Origin: Epithemia pelagica
Lineage: Eukaryota > Bacillariophyta > Bacillariophyceae > Surirellales > Surirellaceae
NCBI GenBank assembly: GCA_946965045.2
Contig: OX337232.1
Location: 2,356,001 to 2,420,000 of the forward strand
DNA: 64,000 nt
Direction of reading: 5' to 3'
The position numbers and the translations under genes are program-made. The first letter of the stretch is position 1. Every line of letters begins with the position of its first letter. Shown here piece after piece: positions 52,975-62,571 of this stretch. Under the pieces are notes generated by a model that saw only the letters and a program-made list of their open reading frames with translations, did no database searches and was not told where the DNA came from.

Positions 52975-52995
52975 CAGACTTTGGGTCTGATAAAC
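52975..52995 (-). promoter_or_regulatory. Copia 3 primer-binding site (half tRNA, GAU-type loop)
   Basis: Next to the 5' LTR the minus strand reads GTTTATCAGACCCAAAGT. The complement, ACTTTGGGTCTGATAAAC, can be read as an anticodon arm with loop CTGATAA (anticodon GAT, Ile) and positions 39-40 AC. The tRNA identity is uncertain because cytosolic tRNA-Ile normally carries AAU. Confidence 0.55.
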
Positions 52996-53235
52996 TGAAT
53001 AAAAACTGACGGCCAGACGCAATATACGGCTTGCAACAATCAAACTATCAGAAATTATGATGACTAAACTAGGGGTGCCCTTTGGGGGCAAATCGCTCAT
53101 GTAGGGGCCAAATAGCGACCACGGTACCCACTAGCGAACACATAACTAGGGGCCGGGCGATGCCAGGCGGTGCGTAGCGAGGCATGGCGAGGCCCTTCGT
53201 AGGTTACAAAGGGGGCGCCCGTGATTATTTATTCA
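52996..53235 (-). repeat. 5' LTR of Copia 3
   Basis: A 240-bp copy matching 45841-46080. It starts TGAATAAAAACTGACGGCC on plus and ends TTATTCA. Confidence 0.93.
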
Positions 53236-53613
53236 CTTTCACATGTTTTTGAGTTTTTGTGGTTTGTGGTCTGCGTCAAACACACCCTGTCGTTCCATCA
53301 ACCATGCTCGAAAACGTCGAATGCGCAAAAATGTCAAAGGGACCGACCGGGATAGTGCTTGGTGGAGGGAAAACTTGCTTCCGATCGAAATTACTACCCT
53401 TGCTTCTAATATCAGATAGCTATGATAGCTGTTCCCAATTCCAACCCTTATCCCCGATACGAGATGATTGTCATACGAAAAGGAACATGCGTTTCACAAG
53501 TCACTTATATCCAATAGAAGCTAGTTGTAAAAAGCACGAAGGACAGATCCCTTCATAAAAATGATCATTCATTTTCCACTCATGCCTTAACATTGTTTCA
53601 CGGACCACAAATA
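53236..53613. other. Intergenic region after Copia 3
   Basis: Downstream of module gene B (minus strand). A 99-codon plus ORF has no recognisable content. No other element seen. Confidence 0.45.
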
Positions 53614-56322
53614 TTACGTTGCATCAAAGAACTGGGGTATATGACGAGGTTCATTCCACCAACCATCAAACTCTTGGTCCATTTTGTCACCCCACCACAA
53701 TGGCTTTTCTTTCTTCTTTTTGGATGCGTTTTTCTTCTTTTCCTGTTTTGCCTTTTCTTCCGCGTACGGATCGCAGTCGTTAATGAGGGCATCTTCCAAC
53801 CATCCCAAATCAGCTTCTTGATATGCACTGTCCATTCCCAAACATTCTCCGTCATTTAGGATCGTGTCGTCATTGTCCTCCAGAGTGGACGTATCATTGG
53901 TGAAATCCTTCGTTTCCAATGTGTCACCCTCCTCAAAATCGGCCCACGTATCGGGATCGCGTTGTTCCAATGCGGTTTTTTTGCGGGGAGACTGTTCCCC
54001 ATTGCACGTATTCTCGGCCGTAAGCAACACTTGATCACATGTATGCAAGCAAGTGTTTGGGTTCGTGACTGCGCCAACAACTCGAATAATCGTTTGGTGA
54101 TCACTCGGAGCAACCGGCAAAGTATCCGTACAAAACGCTGTTCTGATAATCACTTCTGGTTGCAATAAAGAGCCACTTTTAGGAGACTCGGTACTCGCCG
54201 CGGTGCTGGACGTGGACGCAGAATGGTCCGACGGCTTGATGGCGGCAACAGGTGAAGCGCAATTGCGCAATTGCTTTATTCCACTGCAGGTTGGAGCGAA
54301 AATGGGAACGGCCAGCGATTCTTCTTCATCTTCCAAAGACTTGGAACCATCGTCGTCATCGAAAAAGGAAAACGGTTCGAGTACTTTTTTGTATTTTGGT
54401 ACATTTGACTTTTGTTTCTTGGTCTTTTCCTTTTTCTGTGCTTCATGCACCACGCCTTCATCAGTCTTTGGAACATAGTTCATGTCTTGCAACTCTTTCT
54501 CTTCCCCATTCATTGATCTATCGATAATAGATTCGTCATCTGGAAGTGTGAAGCATCCACTTGTCCATTTCTTGCCACTTGATCCGCTTCCATCTCGTCC
54601 CAAATTATCGTGTCTGTTCAGCTTCTCGGGGTGACCTTGTGATCGACGGCTGTTTCCGTTGTTTAGTACACGTTCCATTTTTTGGGCATTCTCAGGGGAG
54701 GTTTCTACTTCTTCTGTAAGAGATTTTGAAAACGCCGATGCAATCTTTTCTTTAGTTGACTGCTGCCGCTGAAGCTGGGAATGGCTCGAAAATGAGGACT
54801 TTCTTGGTTGAGCGACAATGACTGGATCAAGAGCCTCGCCATCTCCTGCCACGCATTCTGTCAAGGGAATCAACTGATCAGGTGGATCACTGACATGCTG
54901 TTCCATTTGTGTTGCCTCTTGGCTCGAGGTAAACGATTTCCTTCGGGAGCTCGGTGAATACCTGAGAACTGTCGTTGCAACATCGTCATCCGCAGTATAC
55001 GTTTCTTCAGTCTCTTCGTCCCGTTCCCGTGCTGGTGGACTACTTCTTTGTTGAACTTGGTCAACAGGGTTCTCTTGGGGAGGCGGTGGCGCAACAGGCT
55101 TGGCCTTGGTCCTGCGATCGCGACTCTTACTCCGTCTTCGTAGCCTTTCCCCGCTCTTGCTTCGCCGCCGCGACGATGCGGATTGAGAGCGTCGCCGCCG
55201 AGACGATGCGGATCGAGAGCGAGTAAAAGAAAGTGCTCGCCTGAACGGCAACTCCTTTGTCACGTTTTGATCAAAGTTTGCAAATGGAAGTTCGGTATCT
55301 TCGAGAGATAATTCCACATTCACTTCCTTTCGTTTTGAGGAGATTTGTAGTCGAATCATGGCTTGTTCCAGAGCAACTGCTTTGAGATGATTCATAATAT
55401 GTTCGTCCATTTCACTGAACTGAGCTTCCTCAAACAGCATAGGTTCGTCAACCGATAACTTGTCATCAGTCAATTTTCTTCGAGAAAAGAACCGGGACAA
55501 AGTCCGAGACTTCTTCTTCTGGATCTTTGGCGACCCCTTGTAGTTAGGATTTGGCAATTCGATCACCGAAAACTGGTCATGCCCGGTGATATACTTGACT
55601 GGAACATCCAGTATGTGCAAATCGTCACCTTTTGCAGTAATAGAAACATCACACCAACCAATGGGATAGGCGGCGAAATACTCTTGTTGCTCATTGTTAT
55701 AATCGGTGCACTCGGCCATGGCAACAACTAGCTTCAGGTCGATCATAGTGTTCAAGCTGTCTTGTCGAGTTTCTGCTTCATCTTGTGTTTCAAAGGCCAC
55801 CAACGATCCAATTCCAGATCGCGGATCCCCATTCTGTTGATCCCACGTTGCCATAAATCGTTCGAGACCCATGAGATCCATAAAAACAGTTTGATGCACT
55901 TTATCTTTTGCGGATTTCTTGCTACCGCTTTTTCGTTTTCCTGTCTTCCCTTGAACAGTGGATTGAACAATCACACCACCAGAGGACCCACAAGAAACAG
56001 TATTTGAAAATCCAGTGGTCGCAAAGACATGATTCTTGTTATCATCCAACATAAATCCAACGACAATCTTCATTTGCGAAGGTTGTTCTCCTTGATCAGC
56101 AACAGAGGCATCATCGATTTGTTGGAAGCCAGCTGCCACGCGGCCTCTTCGACCTGGAGTGGAAAGTGCTGCAGCACGACCACCCATGGGACCCAAGCCA
56201 CCTAGGCTTGGCAGGTTACCGAATCCAGCACCACCACTGGAAGTTATGCCGGCAACGCCGAGAACGGACACATCAATTTCCCATACCATGGTTTTGGGCT
56301 GTCGATACCTCGACTGGTGCAA
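53614..56322 (-). CDS. LGI-x-GIT module protein B (902 residues)
   Basis: The module starts close to the N-terminus: MVWEIDVSVLGVAGIT (the second Met, residue 12, is the likelier start), then MKIVVGFMLDD, a Lys-rich loop, LMGLERFMATW (in the place of ALWN), IDLKLVVAMAEC, AAYPIGWCDVSI and HILDVPVKYI. After it come AMIRLQISSKRKEVNVEL and an Arg/Ser-rich stretch (RSASSRRRRSQSASSRRR, about 361-411) like RS domains that bind splicing factors or are phosphorylated. The tail is acidic, then Lys-rich, and closes with WWGDKMDQEFDGWWNEP. Protein C ends with a similar GGGWWND. The function is unknown. Confidence 0.8.
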   Translation of the reverse strand: MHQSRYRQPKTMVWEIDVSVLGVAGITSSGGAGFGNLPSLGGLGPMGGRAAALSTPGRRGRVAAGFQQIDDASVADQGEQPSQMKIVVGFMLDDNKNHVFATTGFSNTVSCGSSGGVIVQSTVQGKTGKRKSGSKKSAKDKVHQTVFMDLMGLERFMATWDQQNGDPRSGIGSLVAFETQDEAETRQDSLNTMIDLKLVVAMAECTDYNNEQQEYFAAYPIGWCDVSITAKGDDLHILDVPVKYITGHDQFSVIELPNPNYKGSPKIQKKKSRTLSRFFSRRKLTDDKLSVDEPMLFEEAQFSEMDEHIMNHLKAVALEQAMIRLQISSKRKEVNVELSLEDTELPFANFDQNVTKELPFRRALSFTRSRSASSRRRRSQSASSRRRSKSGERLRRRSKSRDRRTKAKPVAPPPPQENPVDQVQQRSSPPARERDEETEETYTADDDVATTVLRYSPSSRRKSFTSSQEATQMEQHVSDPPDQLIPLTECVAGDGEALDPVIVAQPRKSSFSSHSQLQRQQSTKEKIASAFSKSLTEEVETSPENAQKMERVLNNGNSRRSQGHPEKLNRHDNLGRDGSGSSGKKWTSGCFTLPDDESIIDRSMNGEEKELQDMNYVPKTDEGVVHEAQKKEKTKKQKSNVPKYKKVLEPFSFFDDDDGSKSLEDEEESLAVPIFAPTCSGIKQLRNCASPVAAIKPSDHSASTSSTAASTESPKSGSLLQPEVIIRTAFCTDTLPVAPSDHQTIIRVVGAVTNPNTCLHTCDQVLLTAENTCNGEQSPRKKTALEQRDPDTWADFEEGDTLETKDFTNDTSTLEDNDDTILNDGECLGMDSAYQEADLGWLEDALINDCDPYAEEKAKQEKKKNASKKKKEKPLWWGDKMDQEFDGWWNEPRHIPQFFDAT

Positions 56323-57171
56323 CGAATGAGACCTCCTGGTAATCTGTGTTGCCTAGGTTTTGAGTGCTTGTCTACTTTTTCCCAGAATACAGAGGGGCAG
56401 AGGCCAAGTCCTCGAACGCTTTCACTTTCAGGCTATGGCCTCACAACAATTAGTACATTGAGTGGCTCATTTGTTTGCCTCCCTCGCGTTGAATTGGGTT
56501 TGTCGGAGATGTGAGGGCTTTGTGCTCGGGTGGTCACGCCTACCTATTTTGTCCGTTGAGATCGGTTGGGGAAAGAGATTCACGTGAAAATATTATTGCC
56601 TTGTCCTTTTCGTAAATATCGATCGGGGCCAACAGCCAACTCCAACGAGAATCTATGCGCGCCAACGTCCAAGCCCGTCGACTCGGAACCATGTCCAAAA
56701 CGTTTGAAAAGAAGGGGACAATGGGATAATAATCAGAAAAAAACTGGATTCGGCTTCTCATGTTCAACAGGAATGGAACCGGCGGCAACAGAGAGGTAGC
56801 ATTCGTCACTCGAGACACTCGAGAATGCGCACAAACTCTGTTTCACAAGACCGGAGAATACTGCAACATGGGAAAGGCAGGAAGCAAAGGCAAATGGAAA
56901 TGGGGTTTTTGTTCCAATGCAAATTTCTCTCAAGCTAGTTACAATAATCACTATAAGATCTTAAGACAGTTTCCATGCAGTAACAAAGTACAATAAGAGA
57001 CCATGGCACAAATACAGATAGCACTCGGTGCGACACCAACCTTGGTTTGATGTATATATCCCTTCATTGATCCCATATCCGATCATTTTGTATGATCCGA
57101 CAACGAAAGGTTTCTCGTACAGGTATAGGCGTGCACATTTCTTATGAACTTTTTTGAGTCATCCCAAAACG
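56323..57171. other. Intergenic region between module genes B and D
   Basis: About 850 bp without a supported gene; small ORFs on both strands overlap each other and have no domain content. No repeat seen. Confidence 0.5.
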
Positions 57172-59937
57172 TTATGCTTTCAAAATGAAGGGCAACTTGC
57201 AGCCAATATAGCTACCATCCTGATCCACAAGGTCAAGATTTTCAGCCGCCGCATTTGGGTGCTGACGAGATTTCGACTGGTCGTAGATACCATTTTTTAG
57301 CGTTTCTGACGCAAAGCGTCCATTGGCTCCGCGCCTGGAAGATTCGTCACTGCTTCTAGAATTTCGATACGGATCAAACATGTCGTTATCGTCTTCCTCA
57401 TCGCCGCTGCCCAAAATGGTTTCAAAACCCACGGCAAGACGTTCGAATGTAGCAGTGGGTACAAGTACATCGTCAGTGATGGCATCATTGTCACCCGATG
57501 GTCCGCACAAACTGAACCGGGATAGGAAAAGGTCACTCAGGGAGCCAAATTGTTCGAAGGGCGAAATACTATGACTATTGACTGTTCGAGTCTCCGAATC
57601 CGGGACGCCCCCATATGAGAAAGCTGGGATTATGGATTCCCTCCATGGCTGACCCTCATCTTCACGTGGTTCTTGCCGGTTCTGTTGCTTCATCTCTTCC
57701 GGTTTCCGAAGAGAAGAAACATCTGGCTCATGCTGGCGTCTGGATCGTCCTGGGGAAAGAACACTGGCTTGTTCCGACGCACTACAGCCCAGACGGCTCT
57801 TTTCAGACAAGAGACTTTCACTTTCCGTACACCAGGATAGGCTTGTCATTGTTTGAGGGGTAGTCTCACGTTGAAGGTCATCAGCTTCTACCCCGCATGT
57901 TGCCGCTTCTGTAGCTTCTTGGATGGACTCTTCCACCTTGCGTGCTAGGGGTCCTGAGAGGGAGCGATTTAGCGTACGATGCTTGACGGGAGAAGTCCTA
58001 CCACTCCTACGGTGCGGAGATGCCTTCATTCGTGTCTTTCTTGCTTTCTTGCCAAGTTCTCCCGAGAACGAAGCAGGGATCCCTATCGAGGGTGCTGCCG
58101 CCTTCACTGATTGTGCTTTCCCACCAGCTGGCAGTGACTGTACACTTTGGTCTTCTTCTTGAAGAAGCCGTTTCGAAGAAGCACTCTGAGACTTTTGCAA
58201 AAGTTTAGTTCGATCCTCCTGACGCTGCTTTGGAGAGAGAATTCTACTCCGCTGAGGAGAGAAAAATCTTTTCCGTTTTGGGGAGAGGGCTCCATTTCGT
58301 TTTGGGGAGAGAATGCTACTCTCTTTCGGAGACGGCGTTTCGCCCTCATTGTCGTTCTTCGAGGGTAGATCGGTCTCCTTTGGAGAATGAAGCGTTTTAT
58401 CGTTTTCATCTTTGGCCGGATGAGCATCAACGTCGACATCATTTGAATTTGGCCCCTGCTCTTGATCTAGGGGTTGATCATGACGAGTGGTTGAATCTGC
58501 TACAGAAGAACTTTTTTCAGACTCTCGCTTTCTGATCAGTGCTTTCCTGGGAAGTTTCTTCCTGGGTTTGGTGACATCAAAGGGACTAGCAATTCCTGCA
58601 ACTGAGGAGGAGACATTTTTTGGAACTGGACCCTGTTTGAAAGTGGAAAATGGTTTCCTTTCGTCTGAGGCCTGGCCATCAGCCGTAACGCATGACGTAA
58701 CCCTTTTCCAGCTAGAAGGGCGCTGAAGCGCAGAATTGATTGTGTCATTGTATCTGCGTGCACTGTCAGCTGGCGATTGACGAGGTTTGGGACCACCCAA
58801 TTGAAAGCTTTTCTTTTTTTCCAAGAAGTATCCAGTTTGCAGTTCCTGCTGATCTTCGGGAGTCAACACGGTGCTATTTTCCTTGTCGCACGAGTCAACG
58901 CGGAGATGTACTTTTGCTGTTCTGAAAAGGTAGCACCTTTGGATCTCTCCATCATGGGAACTATCATATGGCTGAAGCAAATTGCTGAAATGATCAATAT
59001 CACCTGTCCTTCCCGCTGTCAATGTTTCTGGAGAAATGTCATTATGCTTTGGGTTGGGAATTCGAAACAAGCGATGCTTGCCAAAGTCGCCAATGAGTTC
59101 CACATCTGCTTCTACCAACCCTCTGAAAAGTGAGCTGGTCGGAAAGTGTAGCGCAGCTCGTCCAACAGCCAGAACCGGAAATGTTGTTTCCTCCTCATCC
59201 TTGACGTTGACGACACCAATCAGGAGTTCCAGATGTCCTCCAGGCGAATCTGAGGCAGCCAACTGCCTCTCGAATGTAAAAGGACGTCTTCTTACATAGA
59301 ATTCTGCATTGTTCACAATTTCACGATTCCATAATGCTAGAAGCCGCTCCGTGGACGATGCCGAATCAAGTTCCATTTTTTCGGGGATTGACTCTCGTAC
59401 GTCTACTTGTGTTTTCAATGATTGCGACAAATCCGTCAGTCCGCATACTTTCTTGTTTTGTAGAAACGCAATGATGACGTGCATGTTTCCATTAAGCGGA
59501 CTGCGGAGAGCATCGCATACGACTTCTAGTCGCTGAACTTCCACCTGTGTTTCACAAGAAGGCAATGGAGCTGGAGGAGGCACAGGTTTTGTTTCAGATG
59601 ACTGGACCTGCGAAGGAAGACCTTTGCTACCCGAGTGGGCTGGAGAAGGAAGTTCTTTGACTGGAATGGCTTTGGATGGATTCTTCTTGTCCTTTCTCCG
59701 TCTCGCATTTTGCTGTTTCTCTAGTTGCTTTGTTTGTCGTGTAGACTTGTTTGCCTTGTCCTTGTTTTTAGGCCCGTACACTTTGAGCGGGATTCTCATG
59801 GTGGATAACGCTGCAGCTGTGCTATATGAACATGAAAAGGGTCGATTGTCTCTTGTTGTCTTGTTTCTGGCTATTTGATCGGCTGTGTGTGTTGCGTACA
59901 ACAAAGTTTCCCAAATTGTGGCCACGAGACAAGGCAA
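57172..59937 (-). CDS. LGI-x-GIT family protein D (921 residues), divergent
   Basis: The ATG at residue 47 (MRIPLKVYGPKNKDKANK) is the likelier start; the earlier part is leader-like. The module is degenerate at its start (QRLEVVCDALRSP instead of LGITGIT) but keeps MHVIIAFLQN, LLALWNREIV (about 208), HLELLIGVVNV, FPVLAVGRAAL and AKVHLRVDS in the same order as in A-C. The middle is Lys/Ser/Pro-rich with short repeats of SPKR type (LSPKRNGALSPKRKRFFSPQ, about 532-577), resembling Ser-Pro kinase sites. The C-terminus is acidic (EEDDNDMFDPYRNSRSS). It is a more distant member of the cluster, with an unknown role. Confidence 0.72.
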   Translation of the reverse strand: MPCLVATIWETLLYATHTADQIARNKTTRDNRPFSCSYSTAAALSTMRIPLKVYGPKNKDKANKSTRQTKQLEKQQNARRRKDKKNPSKAIPVKELPSPAHSGSKGLPSQVQSSETKPVPPPAPLPSCETQVEVQRLEVVCDALRSPLNGNMHVIIAFLQNKKVCGLTDLSQSLKTQVDVRESIPEKMELDSASSTERLLALWNREIVNNAEFYVRRRPFTFERQLAASDSPGGHLELLIGVVNVKDEEETTFPVLAVGRAALHFPTSSLFRGLVEADVELIGDFGKHRLFRIPNPKHNDISPETLTAGRTGDIDHFSNLLQPYDSSHDGEIQRCYLFRTAKVHLRVDSCDKENSTVLTPEDQQELQTGYFLEKKKSFQLGGPKPRQSPADSARRYNDTINSALQRPSSWKRVTSCVTADGQASDERKPFSTFKQGPVPKNVSSSVAGIASPFDVTKPRKKLPRKALIRKRESEKSSSVADSTTRHDQPLDQEQGPNSNDVDVDAHPAKDENDKTLHSPKETDLPSKNDNEGETPSPKESSILSPKRNGALSPKRKRFFSPQRSRILSPKQRQEDRTKLLQKSQSASSKRLLQEEDQSVQSLPAGGKAQSVKAAAPSIGIPASFSGELGKKARKTRMKASPHRRSGRTSPVKHRTLNRSLSGPLARKVEESIQEATEAATCGVEADDLQRETTPQTMTSLSWCTESESLLSEKSRLGCSASEQASVLSPGRSRRQHEPDVSSLRKPEEMKQQNRQEPREDEGQPWRESIIPAFSYGGVPDSETRTVNSHSISPFEQFGSLSDLFLSRFSLCGPSGDNDAITDDVLVPTATFERLAVGFETILGSGDEEDDNDMFDPYRNSRSSDESSRRGANGRFASETLKNGIYDQSKSRQHPNAAAENLDLVDQDGSYIGCKLPFILKA

Positions 59938-60645
59938 TTCTATAGGACCACCAATTTTGATCTTGCCTATTTATTTCCCATGGGATGTGGGACTGCTTCA
60001 TTCGTGTACTCCCATAGAATTATGTCATCTTTCCTGTACCTTTTGATTTAACCCTCTTGTTCTCTTATAATTAAGCAGTAGGTTGTGGGTTTGGATTTGG
60101 GGAGCTGGGACTGCTTCACTGACCACATATGCTCGTATTGTCGGCGAATATCCCATATCCCATTTTGTACTCGTAGTGGAACGATAAACGCGATACAATA
60201 TTGTGTATTGTAGAAGGTTTGAATTTTGAATGAGTACGAGTACCCGTACTCGTATTGAAACTTGACTCTGTTTCCTGTGTTTGGATAAATTCCGGGTACG
60301 TTCTGTGCTCGTGAATCTTGTCGCAGCCCCGCAGGAGACTCCGCGCTCATTCTTTATATTGCCCCTTTTACTTTGATACATAAGCCTTGAGATCAATTCT
60401 TCTACAGGCCTGCCCGACGAATCTTGTGGATCGCCCTACGTTCGGAATGATAGTGCTGCTTCCGAGTAATCGAAGATCGAGCTCGAACGAAGATCCAACT
60501 TAGAGTTTGGGCATCCTACTCCGCGTTTGGAACGCGTTGCCTTCCTGGAAGAAAAATGCATTGTATGTGTTGAGGATAGAAGAAAGATCTATTAGAATTA
60601 GAAGGTGTAATAGATTTCGGTTGAGATAGGCATGAACCATATATT
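59938..60645. other. Intergenic region between module genes D and C
   Basis: No gene. A 20-bp interrupted palindrome (TACGAGTAC, CC, GTACTCGTA) lies at 60235-60254, and gggactgcttcat or a close variant occurs twice (59990 and 60105). Confidence 0.5.
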
Positions 60646-62571
60646 TTACATGCACCCATTCGTCCCACCTGGGAGGTCGTTCCACCATCCACCACCATCC
60701 GTCCCTTGACTACTGCTCTTGGCCGTGGTCATCCTCTTGGTCAAGAATTCATGAGTGTCTCGCGCACATTGACGATCAAATATTAATCCACGGTTGTCAC
60801 CTGAAACCGAAGTCGTTTCTGCCGCATAGGCACGGACCGAATCATGCCAGGCAACAATCTGGGACGAGTTTCGTGTCTCTATTGTACTCCAGGTATGATC
60901 GTCTTCAAAATCTCGAAGAACCAACTCTCCTTCCGCATCCTTCACGAGCGTGGTGAGAGGGATGCGAAGCATGGGCCCAAAGACCCCACAATAGGGGATA
61001 CAAGACGGCATTTCCTCCTTCTTGACTGCTGTCGATACAATGGATTTGACGAGACTTTGGTCTGTGGAACCGCCTGACCGGTTGCCTCCCAAAGGACGCT
61101 TTTGTCTTGAGGCCGAGCGCTTTCCGCGAATTTGGCTCACCGTTCGTATCACCAAGGGCACCTGTTCAAACTGTTGCGGCGCTCCCGGTGCAGGTTTCTT
61201 GTCGGGATCTCCAAGCAAACTTTGTGCACCAGGTAAAAGATCTGGAAGATCGAGTGCGTCATCGTAACTTACTTCCTCGACTGCAACAGGTATCTGTTTT
61301 CCGTGTATTCTTAATGAATCACCCAGCTCTGATGGCTCTTCTTGCTTCGGGTCTAGCGTCCCCAAATCCAATGGCGAACCATTTAGAGTGGAATCAGGTG
61401 CCAGTCTGACCAATGGATATCCTGGTTGCCCCGAGACATCGGATTTGCCAATGGTTGCAGTCGAACATGTCAAGGGTGCAGTTTTGCTGGGACTAATGGC
61501 GGTGAAGGCGCTCTTGGGTCCATTTTCGAAGGGTTTGCCACTGCGACCACTCCGATCGACCGAGGGCCGTGTGGATCTCGATCCAATATCGGAAAAGTCC
61601 ATTTCTTGTGACTCATCAATTCCTCCAATATCCTCCAAAAGGAAATTGAGATCTGCCTTGTGTTTGTCCAATGTCTTGGTCGGCAATCGACTCGAAACCA
61701 CATCGCCCAGTGAATAGGCCGATTCGCTTACCAGGCTCGATGTTTCGATCGGGCGAAACATCTTAGATCCTTCATCGTCTGAAGCTTGGTCTTCATTGAG
61801 ATCGGAAAGTCGTGCTGCTCGTCGGCGATCCTTCTTGTGTTTCTTTCGTTTGCACTCTACTTTGAGTCGAAGAATGGCACCCCCATGATTTTTCAGACCA
61901 TAGACGGTTCCTACCGCAGGTGGCTCTTCGGACCGTTCCTCATTCTTTTTCTCTTCTCCGCCCGACATGGAGGAACTAACCTCGTCTCTGGATCCCAATG
62001 GAGATGCAGCTCCGTCGCCTCCCTGCTTTTGGTTGGGGGAGAGACCATCAATCGGGAGATCCAACAAGAACGGTTTGCTTTGTTCGCCATCCACTGGTAA
62101 GGTTCCCAGTCCAATGGGAAAGGACACACATGTTTTGTTTTCCCCTTTTCCATCCGTGAGTGCGATCCACATTTCGAAGATTGCTGGATCAGAGGATGAA
62201 ATGGAGTGATCCATTTGTATCGCAAACTTTATTTTGGACGTTCGCGATCGTTTGCCCCACAAGGCAATGAGGCCTTCACTACTACGACTGCTTTTGGCTT
62301 CGGCTGCTGATTTTGGTTCGGATTGTGTTTTTCGCAAGGGTTGCGAAAGACCACTGGAGGCACAAAAATGGCCTTCCGAAAAGACAGCTACCACGGCTTT
62401 CATCTTTTCGGGTGGTGCAATCCCCTGTGCGTTTCGACCACCTGATTTTTGAAGTTTGGATCGGTCCACCGTAATGCCCGTAATACCCAACACATCAATT
62501 TCCATTTCATGGAGTGTTCCCATTAAGGGATAATCATGAGACTGGCTCCGTCCTCGCCGTAATTCCAACAT
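60646..62571 (-). CDS. LGI-x-GIT module protein C (641 residues)
   Basis: The shortest and clearest member. Module: MEIDVLGITGITVDRSKLQ (about 23-41), MKAVVAVFSEGHF, LIALWGKRS (about 101), FEMWIALTDG, VSFPIGLGTLP, FLLDLPIDG, and after a Ser-rich insert AILRLKVECKRKKHKKDRRR (about 232). Protein A shares the order LGIxGIT, AIV, ALW, FEVVL, PIG, LRVE. The C-terminal half includes IPYCGVFGPMLRIPL and TWSTIETRNSS, ending in GGGWWNDLPGG. The start may be the Met at 17 or 23. It is transcribed away from the 183-residue gene to the right. The function is not known. Confidence 0.8.
   Translation of the reverse strand: MLELRRGRSQSHDYPLMGTLHEMEIDVLGITGITVDRSKLQKSGGRNAQGIAPPEKMKAVVAVFSEGHFCASSGLSQPLRKTQSEPKSAAEAKSSRSSEGLIALWGKRSRTSKIKFAIQMDHSISSSDPAIFEMWIALTDGKGENKTCVSFPIGLGTLPVDGEQSKPFLLDLPIDGLSPNQKQGGDGAASPLGSRDEVSSSMSGGEEKKNEERSEEPPAVGTVYGLKNHGGAILRLKVECKRKKHKKDRRRAARLSDLNEDQASDDEGSKMFRPIETSSLVSESAYSLGDVVSSRLPTKTLDKHKADLNFLLEDIGGIDESQEMDFSDIGSRSTRPSVDRSGRSGKPFENGPKSAFTAISPSKTAPLTCSTATIGKSDVSGQPGYPLVRLAPDSTLNGSPLDLGTLDPKQEEPSELGDSLRIHGKQIPVAVEEVSYDDALDLPDLLPGAQSLLGDPDKKPAPGAPQQFEQVPLVIRTVSQIRGKRSASRQKRPLGGNRSGGSTDQSLVKSIVSTAVKKEEMPSCIPYCGVFGPMLRIPLTTLVKDAEGELVLRDFEDDHTWSTIETRNSSQIVAWHDSVRAYAAETTSVSGDNRGLIFDRQCARDTHEFLTKRMTTAKSSSQGTDGGGWWNDLPGGTNGCM

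Larger units (their letters stand above)
45841..53235 (-). mobile_element. Copia LTR retrotransposon 3, apparently intact
   Basis: This 7395-bp minus-strand element has 240-bp LTRs that look identical, with mirrored ends TGAATAA...TTATTCA. The flanking duplication is only 4 bp (CTTT at 45837-45840 and 53236-53239); the fifth base does not match. It carries gag and pol in one frame separated by a TGA, a half-tRNA primer site and open catalytic domains. It belongs to a different lineage from Copia 1: its gag lacks a CCHC knuckle and its protease reads DSHA. Confidence 0.94.

Noticed and set aside
60235-60254. 20-bp interrupted palindrome as a terminator or regulator
   Set aside because: It lies in an intergenic region without T-run or neighbouring feature; no function can be supported.
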